From Hyphomicrobiales bacterium 4NK60-0047b (lineage in GTDB: Bacteria; Pseudomonadota; Alphaproteobacteria; Rhizobiales; HXMU1428-3), in assembly GCA_040367435.1 (NCBI GenBank), contig BAABWY010000005.1, positions 124,001 through 188,000 of the forward strand: DNA of 64,000 nucleotides, given 5' to 3'. Made by a program: the position numbers and the translations under genes. Below the pieces are notes generated by a model. The model was not told where the DNA came from, searched no databases, and saw nothing but the letters and a program-made list of their open reading frames with translations. Below, piece by piece: positions 27,603 through 35,245 of this stretch; position 1 is the first letter of the stretch, and every line of letters begins with the position of its first letter.

Positions 27603-27917
27603 TTAATTTAGAAAAATTTCTATTTTTTTACGCTTGCGGCCGATCCAATAAAGCCAACTGCCAACAAGACCTAAAGCAAACCAGGCTGGTAATAAAAATG
27701 CCCACTGAAAAACAGGATCCCAAACAAGTGGGTGGAGACTGGTACTAATTAGATTTTCCAGAAATTTGAAACTCGCCTCATTTAGTGCCGTCCAATGGCC
27801 TCCAAGTGAAGTAATCGAAATATTACCGTCATTTGCCATGGTTTTTGTACCATCGTAAACCAATGCTATAAAACCAAGGATTAATATCCATAATCCAACA
27901 ATTCTTAATATGAACAT
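27603..27917 (-). CDS. Small two-helix membrane protein, function unknown
   Basis: 104 aa from ATG at 27917, preceded by AAGAAG; an upstream in-frame extension is not supported. It has an N-terminal transmembrane helix (FILRIVGLWILILGFIALVYDG), a central soluble part (NISITSLGGHWTALNEASFKFLENLI), a second helix (FQWAFLLPAWFALGLVGSWLYWIG) and a basic tail GRKRKKIE. Similar ~100-aa proteins in alphaproteobacteria sometimes carry a doubtful 'PetM/cytochrome b6f subunit 7' label; I see no basis for that function. Single gene. Confidence 0.7.
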   Translation of the reverse strand: MFILRIVGLWILILGFIALVYDGTKTMANDGNISITSLGGHWTALNEASFKFLENLISTSLHPLVWDPVFQWAFLLPAWFALGLVGSWLYWIGRKRKKIEIFLN

Positions 27918-28355
27918 GTTGCTAATCTTCTTAAAAAATATTTGTGAATAAAATCTACTATTTCTGAGTCTCTCTCTCTTGTCTATTTTTGAACACAATT
28001 ATTTTTGTGTCTTTTTATAGAGCTTTTGCATAATTTAGAGTGTGTTAACTCATTTTTTGCAAAGTCGTTCTTGCGTCTTTGCTCGACATGAGTATAGTCC
28101 CAGTTTCGAAATGCTCTTTGCTTGATGAAACTCTAAAATTCTTAATGAGAATTAAGATTTTCATTTTCAAGTCTTTCGAGCTTTATTATCTGTGCTTTTT
28201 TCACAGCTTATGTACAGTTTTACTAACTCAAAACTTGTGCCAATTTATATTTGCATAGTGCATTTTTATCACTATAGCATTTATAAGACCGTAAGTCTGG
28301 TATTAATTTTTTCATGGTTTATATCAATCTGTGTTTATTTTGAGCTGGATTTAAT
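27918..28355. other. 438-bp non-coding stretch upstream of the tRNA-Ser repeats
   Basis: AT-rich with no supportable gene. One short hairpin CTTAAT-GAGA-ATTAAG at 28141-28156 followed by ATTTTCATTTT is the only structure noted. The promoter for the tRNA-Ser locus, if it lies before the tandem units, should be in the last 100 bp; I see no confident -35/-10 pair. Confidence 0.4.
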
Positions 28356-28394
28356 ATGATGAGAGAGGAGTGCCGAGTGGCTGAAGGCGCACCC

Positions 28395-28421
28395 AAAAAT
28401 GCTTTCGCATTTTACTTTTTT
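28395..28421 (+). terminator. Terminator-like hairpin in tRNA-half unit 1
   Basis: AAAATGC-TTTC-GCATTTT followed by ACTTTTTT. It lies directly after the tRNA 5'-half copy, so a transcript begun upstream could end as a short tRNA-half RNA. AU-rich stem, so strength uncertain. Confidence 0.55.
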
Positions 28422-28511
28422 GGTAAGCGACGCGCTTATCTTAAGCCAATCGGTGTTAGATCCGATTTTAAAATGATAGGAGAGGTGCGCCGAGTGGCTG
28501 AAGGCGCACGC

Positions 28512-28538
28512 AAAAATGCTTTCGCATTTTACTTTTTT
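28512..28538 (+). terminator. Terminator-like hairpin in tRNA-half unit 2
   Basis: Identical to the hairpin in unit 1, 117 bp later (AAAATGC-TTTC-GCATTTT then ACTTTTTT). It lies 58 bp before the true tRNA, which would therefore need a promoter in the tail of unit 2 or read-through. Confidence 0.55.
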
Positions 28539-28595
28539 GGTAAGCGACGCGCTTATCTTAAGCCAATCGGTGTTAGATCCGATTTTAAAATGATA

Positions 28596-28685
28596 GGAGA
28601 GGTGGCCGAGTGGCTGAAGGCGCACGCTTGGAAAGCGTGTAGGCGGGTAACCGTCTCGAGGGTTCGAATCCCTCTCTCTCCGCCA
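28596..28685 (+). tRNA. tRNA-Ser (anticodon GGA)
   Basis: A complete class II tRNA of 90 nt including encoded CCA. The acceptor stem GGAGAGG pairs with TCTCTCC, with discriminator G. The D arm has GCCGAGTGGCTGAAGGC, anticodon stem-loop CACGC-TTGGAAA-GCGTG gives GGA, a long variable arm follows, and the T arm is GAGGG-TTCGAAT-CCCTC. It decodes UCC/UCU. Two truncated copies of its 5' half lie immediately upstream. Reading the region as protein yields the familiar spurious [11 protein letters not shown] peptide. Confidence 0.97.
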
Positions 28686-28730
28686 TTTTTTTGCACTTTT
28701 CCGCCCACCAATCCAAAACACTCAAGCCAA

Positions 28731-28775
28731 AGCACTGTGACCCTGAGCACTGTAACTCTGAGCATTGTGGCTCTG
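28731..28775 (+). repeat. Three 15-bp tandem repeats after tRNA-Ser
   Basis: AGCACTGTGACCCTG, AGCACTGTAACTCTG and AGCATTGTGGCTCTG are in direct succession, differing at 2-4 positions each. No function evident. Confidence 0.75.
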
Positions 28776-28837
28776 AGTTAGAACTCCCCGCCTAAACTCT
28801 CCGCTGTTTTACTTAGCCCCTATTGATTGTTAATAAT

Positions 28838-29599
28838 TCAATCCAATCTAAGTTCATTACCATCCGAAAGCAGTTTTATCCCATCTTCAGAAAATGAAAG
28901 CGCTGTTTTGGAATAACGACGATTGTCATCAAATAAATGACTATATTTCGCGACGATTGCGTCTGCCTCTGCCCTTGTTTCTGTCTTGATAAACTCTTCA
29001 TGAAACGCGAAGGACTTTTGCAGCTCAGTATAGTGGCTTGTGAGAGCATGCAATGTTCGTAATTCTCTATCAATTCCCTCATTTTCGTTTAAAGCCTGTT
29101 TAAGTTCTTTCGAATATGGGTAATCAGCGGGGAGGATAATTTTTCCTTCACTATTATAAGTAATCTCTTCTGGGGCGTGCGGTATGTTATATTTTTCCAG
29201 CAACTTATTAAACCGCTCTTCAGCATGGGCTGTCAGGGCTTTTAAGTTCTCGGCATTTGGTAAAAGAAGCGGAATATCATCTAAGTTTATTCTCTCTTTT
29301 TGAGAATTAGGTGAGAAATATTCGTCTAAGTTTATTTCTTGTGCCCCTTTAGAGGTGCTTAAAATAACGGACTGGCTGGGCTGTCCGGCATTCTGTTTCT
29401 CTTGCAAAGCTAATAGTGTGTTTTGAACATCATTCGTTACCAACGGAGATACTGGTTTTTCCTTTGACTGGGAAATATTTTCCTCATGAATAGAAAATTT
29501 TTCCGCTTTGTTTTTTTGCAAATCAGTCGGTGAAATTGTTTTTTGAGACGTAGGCGATTGATAATGATGGTTATTTAAAGTGTTTGTGTGCAATTGCAT
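28838..29599 (-). CDS. Conserved hypothetical protein, 253 aa
   Basis: Not recognised functionally. The N-terminal ~110 residues are polar and probably disordered (Gln/Ser/Lys-rich: NNHHYQSPTSQKTISPTDLQ). The C-terminal half (~125-253) is more ordered: PNAENLKALTAHAEERFNKLLEKYNIPHAP, then ILPADYPYSKELKQALNENEGIDRELRTLHALTSHYTELQ, which looks like a recurrent conserved core. No signal peptide, membrane helix or catalytic motif visible. It stands alone, convergent with tRNA-Ser; the next gene upstream on its strand side is the NTF2-like/RidA pair ending 158 bp away. Confidence 0.65.
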   Translation of the reverse strand: MQLHTNTLNNHHYQSPTSQKTISPTDLQKNKAEKFSIHEENISQSKEKPVSPLVTNDVQNTLLALQEKQNAGQPSQSVILSTSKGAQEINLDEYFSPNSQKERINLDDIPLLLPNAENLKALTAHAEERFNKLLEKYNIPHAPEEITYNSEGKIILPADYPYSKELKQALNENEGIDRELRTLHALTSHYTELQKSFAFHEEFIKTETRAEADAIVAKYSHLFDDNRRYSKTALSFSEDGIKLLSDGNELRLD

Positions 29600-29720
29600 G
29601 AGCAGAACTCCGTGTTTAAAATTGCGGTTCTATTGAAAGAAGCAATTTGCACGCCAAATATTCATTATTTTAGATGTACAGCAAGACATTGATATACGAT
29701 CTCTATAATTAGCTCAGTAA

Positions 29721-29748
29721 TCGAGAGAAAGTAATTACTCTCTCTCGA
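29721..29748 (-). terminator. Stem-loop after the NTF2-like gene
   Basis: TCGAGAGA / TCTCTCGA with a 12-nt loop, nested inside a weaker AGCTC/GAGCT pairing, 10 bp past the stop codon at 29758. No T-run follows on the minus strand, so it is an mRNA 3'-end structure or a weak terminator. Confidence 0.45.
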
Positions 29749-29757
29749 GCTAATTTG

Positions 29758-30147
29758 TTATACTGCTTTAAGAAAAGCTCTATCTAAAATTCCAGTTTCT
29801 GCGTGCTGCTTGATAGAAGTGATAAGGTTTTTATGCACTGTCCAGAGATGAGTAAAGGGGATTTCTAATATCTCTGATGTTGGTGAAAGCCTTGCTATAT
29901 ATCGCCCGATGATCACCACTTTTTCCTCTTCACTTAGCCCCACATCTCTTTCAAGAGAAAAACTTTCAAACATAGGAATAAGTTTAGCAAAAAAATTATC
30001 ATAGACTTCACGCCTTCCTTTATAAACTCCACTTAAAGGATAGGTGCTGCAGACATGAAATAGAATATCTTCATGAAATAGTTCTGGATCTCTCGTTTCA
30101 TACCATTTGTTTACAATTTCTGCTGGCGTTATGATGTTTTGTTCCAT
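29758..30147 (-). CDS. SnoaL/NTF2-like protein
   Basis: 129 aa. The pattern ITPAEIVNKWYETRDPELFHEDILFHV...YPLSGVYKGRREVYDNFFAKLIPMFESF...VVIIGRYIARLSPTSEILEIPFTHLWTVHKNLITSIKQHAET is the alpha+beta cone fold of SnoaL-like/NTF2 proteins. Many of these are small isomerases, dehydratases or ketosteroid-isomerase relatives; the reaction here is unknown. Its ATG overlaps the RidA-like stop codon (TAATG), so the two are co-translated and probably work together. No signal peptide, in contrast to its partner. Confidence 0.8.
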   Translation of the reverse strand: MEQNIITPAEIVNKWYETRDPELFHEDILFHVCSTYPLSGVYKGRREVYDNFFAKLIPMFESFSLERDVGLSEEEKVVIIGRYIARLSPTSEILEIPFTHLWTVHKNLITSIKQHAETGILDRAFLKAV

Positions 30148-30608
30148 TAATTTTTCACCCTCGCCACGATTTTAATCTCTGTAACGAATTCTTTTTCCCA
30201 TAGGCGATCAACGTCAATTGCGGTCCAGGTAGGATAGGGTTCTTTTTGTAAATATTTTGAGCGGACTTTTAGGAAAATTTCTTTTTGACCTTCTAAGTCT
30301 GTGTGAAAGCTTGTCATGTCAATTACATCTGCCCAACTCAAACCAGCTTCGTTCAAGACTTTTCCGACATTATTAAACATCGTCACGTAAGCGGCTTTTA
30401 AGGCTTCTTTTGATTGATTTGTTGGCTGCGCTGTGTGTCCAGAAAGGTAAACCGTATTGCCAACTTTTAGACCTGGTGACATTTTATATTCTTTGGTCCA
30501 TTCCATACCTTTTGGAGTTAGGGCTTTAATATCATCTGCCAAAGAGGGAGTTGTGCTTAGTAAAAGAGGTAGTGTTAACGCAAAGGCTAATTTATGTTTC
30601 ATCGCCAT
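30147..30608 (-). CDS. RidA-family protein with a signal peptide
   Basis: 153 aa. N-terminal signal peptide (KHKLAFALTLPLLLSTTPSLA, cleavage near residue 24; the start could also be the Met at residue 3). The mature part is a RidA/YjgF chorismate-mutase-like fold: GNTVYLSGHTAQ, NVGKVLNEAGLSWADVIDMTSFHTDLE, and PYPTWTAIDVDRLWEKEFVTEIKIVAR. In enamine/imine-deaminating RidA the latter segment reads P-A-R-S and its Arg is essential. Here it is P-T-W-T, so classical deaminase activity is not expected. Exported to the periplasm by prediction. In an operon with the NTF2-like gene and divergent from a LysR regulator. Confidence 0.85.
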   Translation of the reverse strand: MAMKHKLAFALTLPLLLSTTPSLADDIKALTPKGMEWTKEYKMSPGLKVGNTVYLSGHTAQPTNQSKEALKAAYVTMFNNVGKVLNEAGLSWADVIDMTSFHTDLEGQKEIFLKVRSKYLQKEPYPTWTAIDVDRLWEKEFVTEIKIVARVKN

Positions 30609-30685
30609 TTCCTATAAATTTGATTTGGTAGATGATCAAATTATCGGAATGACAAACATAATTGAAATTGATAGTATTGATTTCA

Positions 30686-31615
30686 ATGATCAATGAAAAT
30701 GAACTTAGAAAAATTGACCTCAATCTGCTTTTAATCTTTTCCTCCCTTATGAAGGAAAGGAGTGTCACTGTTGCTGCGCAAAAACTTTATCTTGGCCAGC
30801 CTGCCGTTAGCATGGCTCTCAAGAGATTGAGACTTGTCTTCCATGATCCTTTATTCATACGTGAAAAGGGGCAACTAACTCCTAGTAAGCGGGCTGAAGA
30901 CCTTTATGACATCATTGAACCTGCTCTTGAAAACTTACAATCTGCGCTTCGCCCCATTGCACCTTTTGACCCAGCAACAGTCAAAATTGAATTTAGACTA
31001 GGCATGTATGATGATATGGAGATGGCACTAATGCCAGACCTTTTGCCTCATTTATCAAAGCTCGCTCCTGGCATAGAAATATCAGTCCATCGAGCTGATC
31101 TTTATCAAGTCGTCGATTTACTTGAGGCCCAAAAAATCGACATTGCAATTTCTCATTACCGTAACCTACCTAAATGGGCTATGCATGATGTCATCAGCCA
31201 AGCCTCTTTTACAACAGTCTATGACCCCAAAGTTCTATCTCTGACTTCCCCTATTCGTCTTAAAGATTTTTTAGAAGCTGAACATTTGCTAGTGAGTTTT
31301 AATGGAGAGAGAAGCGGTTGGATTGATGATGCTTTAGCTGCCTCAGGTGAACGACGGAAAATTTCATATATAACGCCACATTTTGCGTCCGTTCCTTTCA
31401 TCCTTAAAGGCACACCTTATATAGCAACACTTCCGACATATGTTGCAAAGCGCTGCGCTAATTTTTTTGACTTGGCCCTTTCAGAGCCCCCAATCGACTA
31501 TGAACTTGCTGATATCAGCCTCAACTGGCACAGACGTTTTGATAACGACCCTGTTCATAGCTGGGTACGAGATCAAATCCGATTTATCTATGACCAAGTC
31601 ATTCTGAATGACTGA
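30686..31615 (+). CDS. LysR-family transcriptional regulator
   Basis: 309 aa from ATG at 30686; an in-frame TTG 8 codons upstream is less likely. The winged helix-turn-helix at residues ~9-65 reads LRKIDLNLLLIFSSLMKERSVTVAAQKLYLGQPAVSMALKRLR in overlapping segments. The effector-binding domain follows, of the NodD/LinR-like subgroup (FRLGMYDDMEMALMPDLLPHLSKLAPGIEISV). Divergent from the RidA/NTF2 operon with a 77-bp spacer, so probably its regulator. Confidence 0.9.
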   Translation: MINENELRKIDLNLLLIFSSLMKERSVTVAAQKLYLGQPAVSMALKRLRLVFHDPLFIREKGQLTPSKRAEDLYDIIEPALENLQSALRPIAPFDPATVKIEFRLGMYDDMEMALMPDLLPHLSKLAPGIEISVHRADLYQVVDLLEAQKIDIAISHYRNLPKWAMHDVISQASFTTVYDPKVLSLTSPIRLKDFLEAEHLLVSFNGERSGWIDDALAASGERRKISYITPHFASVPFILKGTPYIATLPTYVAKRCANFFDLALSEPPIDYELADISLNWHRRFDNDPVHSWVRDQIRFIYDQVILND

Positions 31616-31919
31616 AAAGAATGAACAATATTACGTCTCTTATTTGATCTTTTCCATTAAAACTCGGGGTTCTACTCTTTCACTCATTGATGAATAATTG
31701 CGCATAAAATATAGGCTTTGGTTAAAAAACGGGCAAATATTACGGCTGTTTGAGGTGAAGATGCTGCTTAAAATTCGCTCAGGGTGATTATTTTGCGGGC
31801 TTTTTGAAAAATTCTCCAAATTTATCAATTTTTAAGAGTTGGCATAAGGGTTGCGAAAGAGTGACCATAATTTAGCTGCTTGCCTATTTTTCGGGCGGCC
31901 CTCTTTCGTTGGAGATAAA
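31616..31919. other. 304-bp gap between LysR gene and MFS transporter
   Basis: No supportable gene; a 62-codon minus-strand ORF here lacks any ribosome site or family feature. It should contain the MFS promoter. TTAAAAAACGGGCAAATATTACGGC and neighbouring AT-rich text show no confident promoter or operator. No terminator hairpin was recognised after the LysR gene. Confidence 0.35.
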
Positions 31920-33398
31920 ATGTCTGAGACCTCTTCCTCACGGCTTAATCTGTTTTCATTTGAGCCCAAGATCAAAACTTTGCACTTAACCTGGATTGCA
32001 TTTTTTATCAGCTTCTATGTCTGGTTTAACTTTGCGCCTTTACTCTCATCTATTCGTGAGACCTTTGACTTGTCTGATCAGGACATTAAAGCCCTCCTTA
32101 TTTTAAACGTTGCCCTCACCATCCCAGCACGCATTGCCATTGGTATTGCTGTTGATCGTTTTGGTCCTCGCATCACCTATAGTTCACTGCTCACTCTTTC
32201 TGGTTTGTTATGTTTGGCCTTTGCCTTTGCGCAAGATTTTCAGACCCTGGCTATTACACGCTTTTTACTTGGCTTTGTCGGCGCTGGTTTTGTGATTGGC
32301 ATTCGCATGGTTGGTGAATGGTTCCCCGCTAAACAAGTTGGTATTGCTGAAGGCATTTATGGAGGCTGGGGTAATTTTGGCTCAGCTGCTGCTGCGATGT
32401 CTATTCCGACCATTGCTCTATTTTATGGTGGTGATGATGGGTGGCGTTATGCTGTAGCGTCGACTGGTGTCATCGCAATTATTTATGGTGTGATCTACTT
32501 CTTTTCAGTAAGTGATACTCCTAAGGGTGCGACATACTTCAAGCCAAAGAAAGCTGGTGCACTTGAAGTGACCAGTAAAGGTGACTTCTTCTTATATATC
32601 ATCATGCAGGCTCCATTACTTTTAGCTCTGGCTGTACTCACTTGGAAACTTGGCCCGTCGAATTTAAAGATGATTGATGGAACGAGCGAAATGGTTATTT
32701 ATGGCGTTCTTGTGCTTTTATATACATATCAGGTCTTCCAGGCATACCGCATTAACAAGGATATTTTCACAACTGAAGTTGATGACATACACAAATATGA
32801 GTTCCGCCAAGTGGCTGTTCTGAACCTTGCTTACCTGGTTACATTTGGATCTGAGTTGGCGGTTGTGTCTATGTTGCCGTTGTTCTTTAAAGATACATTT
32901 GGTCTTAGTCAGGTTCTTGCTGGATTGCTTGCTTCTGGTTATGCCTTTATGAACCTGGCGGCGCGTCCGGGCGGTGGTTATATTTCAGATAAGTATGGAC
33001 GCCGGAAAACTTTGCTTATTCTACTTGCTGGATTGACAGTTGGTTATTTTGGTATGTCTCAGATTAATTCTGAGTTCTGGCTGCCTCTTGCAGTTCTCAT
33101 GACTATGTGTTGCTCGTTCTTCGTGCAAGCCGGTGAAGGGGCAGTATTCGCCATGGTTCCGATTATTAAGCGCCGGATGACTGGTCAGATTGCTGGTATG
33201 GTTGGGGCTTATGGTAATGTGGGAGCGGTTTGTTTCTTAACTGTGCTTTCATTTGTTGAGCCGCAAATCTTCTTCCTTGTGATTGCAGCTGCTGCTATTT
33301 TCACCTTCATTATTACGTTCTTCTTCTTGAAAGAACCTGAAGGTCAGATGGCTGAAGTGATGCCTGATGGCTCTGTGCAGATGATTGACGTCACTTAA
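31920..33398 (+). CDS. MFS transporter of the nitrate/nitrite porter (NNP) family
   Basis: 492 aa from ATG at 31920, with GGAG upstream; an upstream in-frame extension is rejected. Twelve predicted membrane segments. The N-terminal half has [18 protein letters not shown], the DRFGPR loop and the family signature GGWGNFG after [14 protein letters not shown]. The second half has [16 protein letters not shown] and [32 protein letters not shown], the paired nitrate-signature-like glycine motifs of NarK/NrtP transporters. Probably imports nitrate or exchanges nitrate/nitrite at the inner membrane. No nitrate or nitrite reductase is in the window; the next gene is a phosphatase-kinase fusion. Confidence 0.88.
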   Translation: MSETSSSRLNLFSFEPKIKTLHLTWIAFFISFYVWFNFAPLLSSIRETFDLSDQDIKALLILNVALTIPARIAIGIAVDRFGPRITYSSLLTLSGLLCLAFAFAQDFQTLAITRFLLGFVGAGFVIGIRMVGEWFPAKQVGIAEGIYGGWGNFGSAAAAMSIPTIALFYGGDDGWRYAVASTGVIAIIYGVIYFFSVSDTPKGATYFKPKKAGALEVTSKGDFFLYIIMQAPLLLALAVLTWKLGPSNLKMIDGTSEMVIYGVLVLLYTYQVFQAYRINKDIFTTEVDDIHKYEFRQVAVLNLAYLVTFGSELAVVSMLPLFFKDTFGLSQVLAGLLASGYAFMNLAARPGGGYISDKYGRRKTLLILLAGLTVGYFGMSQINSEFWLPLAVLMTMCCSFFVQAGEGAVFAMVPIIKRRMTGQIAGMVGAYGNVGAVCFLTVLSFVEPQIFFLVIAAAAIFTFIITFFFLKEPEGQMAEVMPDGSVQMIDVT

Positions 33399-33431
33399 CA
33401 TGTAGATAGCCTATTTACGATAAACTGAAAG

Positions 33432-33465
33432 AAGGCCCGCACTTTGATTGAATGCGGGCCTTTTT
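33432..33465 (+). terminator. Rho-independent terminator after the MFS transporter
   Basis: Stem AAGGCCCGCA / TGCGGGCCTT with a loop of about 11 nt, then TTT. Separates the transporter from the kinase gene 64 bp downstream, though partial read-through is common at such sites. Confidence 0.9.
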
Positions 33466-33529
33466 CCAAATAAGCTATTTTGTTCCTCACAATAAATTTA
33501 GAGTTTTGGAAGAATGGAGACCGATTTAA

Positions 33530-35233
33530 ATGAGACTTCCTGAAATTTCTATCGGCCAATATTCTGACAAAGGCTTGAAGGACCGCAATGATGATTCATA
33601 CGGTGTTGTCATGCCAGAGCCCCCTTTGCTGATGAACAAGGGAATTGCTATGGCGATTGCCGATGGCATGAGCACCAGTGAAGCTGCGAAGGAAGCCAGT
33701 GAAAGCTGTATTAAAAGCTTTTTGATGGATTATTACTCCACACATGACAGCTGGACTGTTCAGACATCAGTTGCACGTGTGCTCAACGCAACGAACCGCT
33801 GGCTTTATGGACAAGGTCAAACACAATATTTATCTGACCGAGGCATGGTCAGCACATTTTCTGGCTTGGTTCTCAAATCTGGTATTGCTTATATTTTTCA
33901 CGCGGGGGACAGTCGCATTTCGCTATTACGGCAAGGCTCTGTTGAGCCTTTGACCAATGAACATCGCACACGGCTCTCTCGCAGTGAGGAAGTGCTTTCT
34001 CGTGCTTTTGGGATCGACCCTGAATTAGAGATCGATTATAAATCCCTCCCCCTTAGAGATGATGACATTCTTATTTTCACAACGGATGGCATTCATGATT
34101 TTGTCAGCTCGCCAGAGATCATTTCAACCATTAAAAAAGAAGATGATTTAAACAATGCTGCAAAAGCTCTTTCACTTCTCGCTATAGAGAATGGCAGCGA
34201 AGATAATGTTACTTGCCAGATTGTGGGGGTGACTAAAGTTGGTGAAGCCGATGCTAATTCTCGGCAGACTATTTTGGCCTCCCTTCCCTTTCCTCCTGAT
34301 CTTGAACCTGGAGCGAAGTTTGAGGGTTATGAGATCATCAAGCTTTTGCATGCAAGTAACAAAACACAGATTTATTTGGCTGCCATTGAATCTACCGGGC
34401 AACGCGTTGTTTTAAAAACGCCTTCAGTTAATTTTGAAGATGACCCTTTATATATTGAACACTTTACACGGGAAGAATGGATTGGCCGTTCGCTCAATTC
34501 GGACCATGTTGTGAAAGTGATTGAACCGGCTGGGCAAAGGCGTGCTCTTTATTACACAACAGAACATATTGAGGGCATCACGCTTGCTCAATGGATGAAT
34601 GATAACCCGCAGCCGAGTGTGCATGAGGTGCGTGAGATTATTGTTCAAATTGCAAAAGGACTGCGTGCGTTTCATCGCAAAGAAATGCTGCACCAAGACC
34701 TGAAGCCAGACAACATCATGATTGACAAAAATGGAGTTGTGAAACTGGTTGACTTTGGCTCGACTTGGGTTGCGGGCTTAGAGGAGATTACGCGATCTGA
34801 CGATTTACAAATGCGCGGCACGGTTGATTATACAGCGCCTGAATATCATTTGGGCGTGAAACCAAGCAACAAAGCTGACATCTATTCACTTGGTGTTTTG
34901 GCTTATGAAATGCTGTGCCACAAACTCCCTTTCGAGAAGGGGTTTGCAACGAAGGGAGCCGTCGATAAGTTAAAACATACCCTTGCCCATCACCACCGTG
35001 ATGATATTCCATATTGGATTTCTGCTGCGCTCCGCAAAGCTGTTCGGCGCAACCCTTCGTTTCGGTATGATACCCTTTCAGAATTTGAACAGGACCTTTA
35101 CAAACCTAATCCCAAATTTTTAAATGAAAGCCATATCCCATTAATTGAGAAAAACCCAATCGCTTTTTGGAAGACCGTTTCATTAATTTTGTTTGTTATT
35201 AATTTGGTTTTGTTGTTCCAGTTCTTTGGCTAA
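33530..35233 (+). CDS. PP2C phosphatase-Ser/Thr kinase fusion with C-terminal membrane anchor
   Basis: 567 aa in three parts. Residues ~1-235 are a PP2C-type phosphatase (QYSDKGLKDRNDDSYG, AIADGMSTS, HAGDSRISLL, TTDGIHDFV and EDNVTCQIV, supplying the metal-binding Asp residues). Residues ~265-520 are a Ser/Thr kinase with the Lys in VVLKTP, catalytic loop HQDLKPDN near 388, VDFGSTW and GTVDYTAPEYH. The glycine-rich loop is degenerate (LLHASNKTQIYLA) and the usual HRD Arg is Gln. The last ~20 residues (SLILFVINLVLLFQFFG) are one membrane helix. Such fusions often accompany nitrate-assimilation transporters, and here it follows the NNP-family gene, so it may control that transporter or nitrate metabolism. 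Confidence 0.92.
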   Translation: MRLPEISIGQYSDKGLKDRNDDSYGVVMPEPPLLMNKGIAMAIADGMSTSEAAKEASESCIKSFLMDYYSTHDSWTVQTSVARVLNATNRWLYGQGQTQYLSDRGMVSTFSGLVLKSGIAYIFHAGDSRISLLRQGSVEPLTNEHRTRLSRSEEVLSRAFGIDPELEIDYKSLPLRDDDILIFTTDGIHDFVSSPEIISTIKKEDDLNNAAKALSLLAIENGSEDNVTCQIVGVTKVGEADANSRQTILASLPFPPDLEPGAKFEGYEIIKLLHASNKTQIYLAAIESTGQRVVLKTPSVNFEDDPLYIEHFTREEWIGRSLNSDHVVKVIEPAGQRRALYYTTEHIEGITLAQWMNDNPQPSVHEVREIIVQIAKGLRAFHRKEMLHQDLKPDNIMIDKNGVVKLVDFGSTWVAGLEEITRSDDLQMRGTVDYTAPEYHLGVKPSNKADIYSLGVLAYEMLCHKLPFEKGFATKGAVDKLKHTLAHHHRDDIPYWISAALRKAVRRNPSFRYDTLSEFEQDLYKPNPKFLNESHIPLIEKNPIAFWKTVSLILFVINLVLLFQFFG

Positions 35234-35245
35234 GACCATTAATTT

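Larger units (their letters stand above)
28356..28589 (+). repeat. Two tandem 117-bp units, each a tRNA-Ser 5' half plus a hairpin tail
   Basis: Unit 1 is 28356-28472 and unit 2 is 28473-28589. Each begins ATGAT(A)G, the same leader that precedes the true tRNA. Each then has a copy of tRNA-Ser nucleotides 1-32 (GGAGAGG...GCCGAGTGGCTGAAGGCGCACGC, with small changes), then 79 nt unrelated to the tRNA. The copied part stops exactly at the end of the 5' anticodon-stem strand. Tails of the two units are identical and contain an intrinsic-terminator-like hairpin and an ATCGG/CCGAT hairpin. Unit 1 has a damaged acceptor start and GCACCC. Unit 2 has one extra base (GTGCGCC). Neither can fold as a tRNA, since the anticodon, variable and T arms are missing. 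Confidence 0.9.

Noticed and set aside
27603-27917. Cytochrome b6f PetM identity for the 104-aa membrane protein
   Set aside because: The protein has two helices and a soluble middle, far longer than PetM, and no b6f genes are present.
28596-28685. tRNA-Ser as attachment site of an integrated element
   Set aside because: No integrase gene nearby and no second copy of the tRNA 3' end in the window. The duplicated part is the 5' half.
28356-28781. 141-codon plus-strand ORF across the tRNA-Ser locus
   Set aside because: Its internal repeat and the [11 protein letters not shown] text are translations of the tRNA and its half copies, not a gene.
31640-31828. 62-codon minus-strand ORF before the MFS gene
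   Set aside because: No ribosome site, no recognisable features, and it occupies the expected promoter region.
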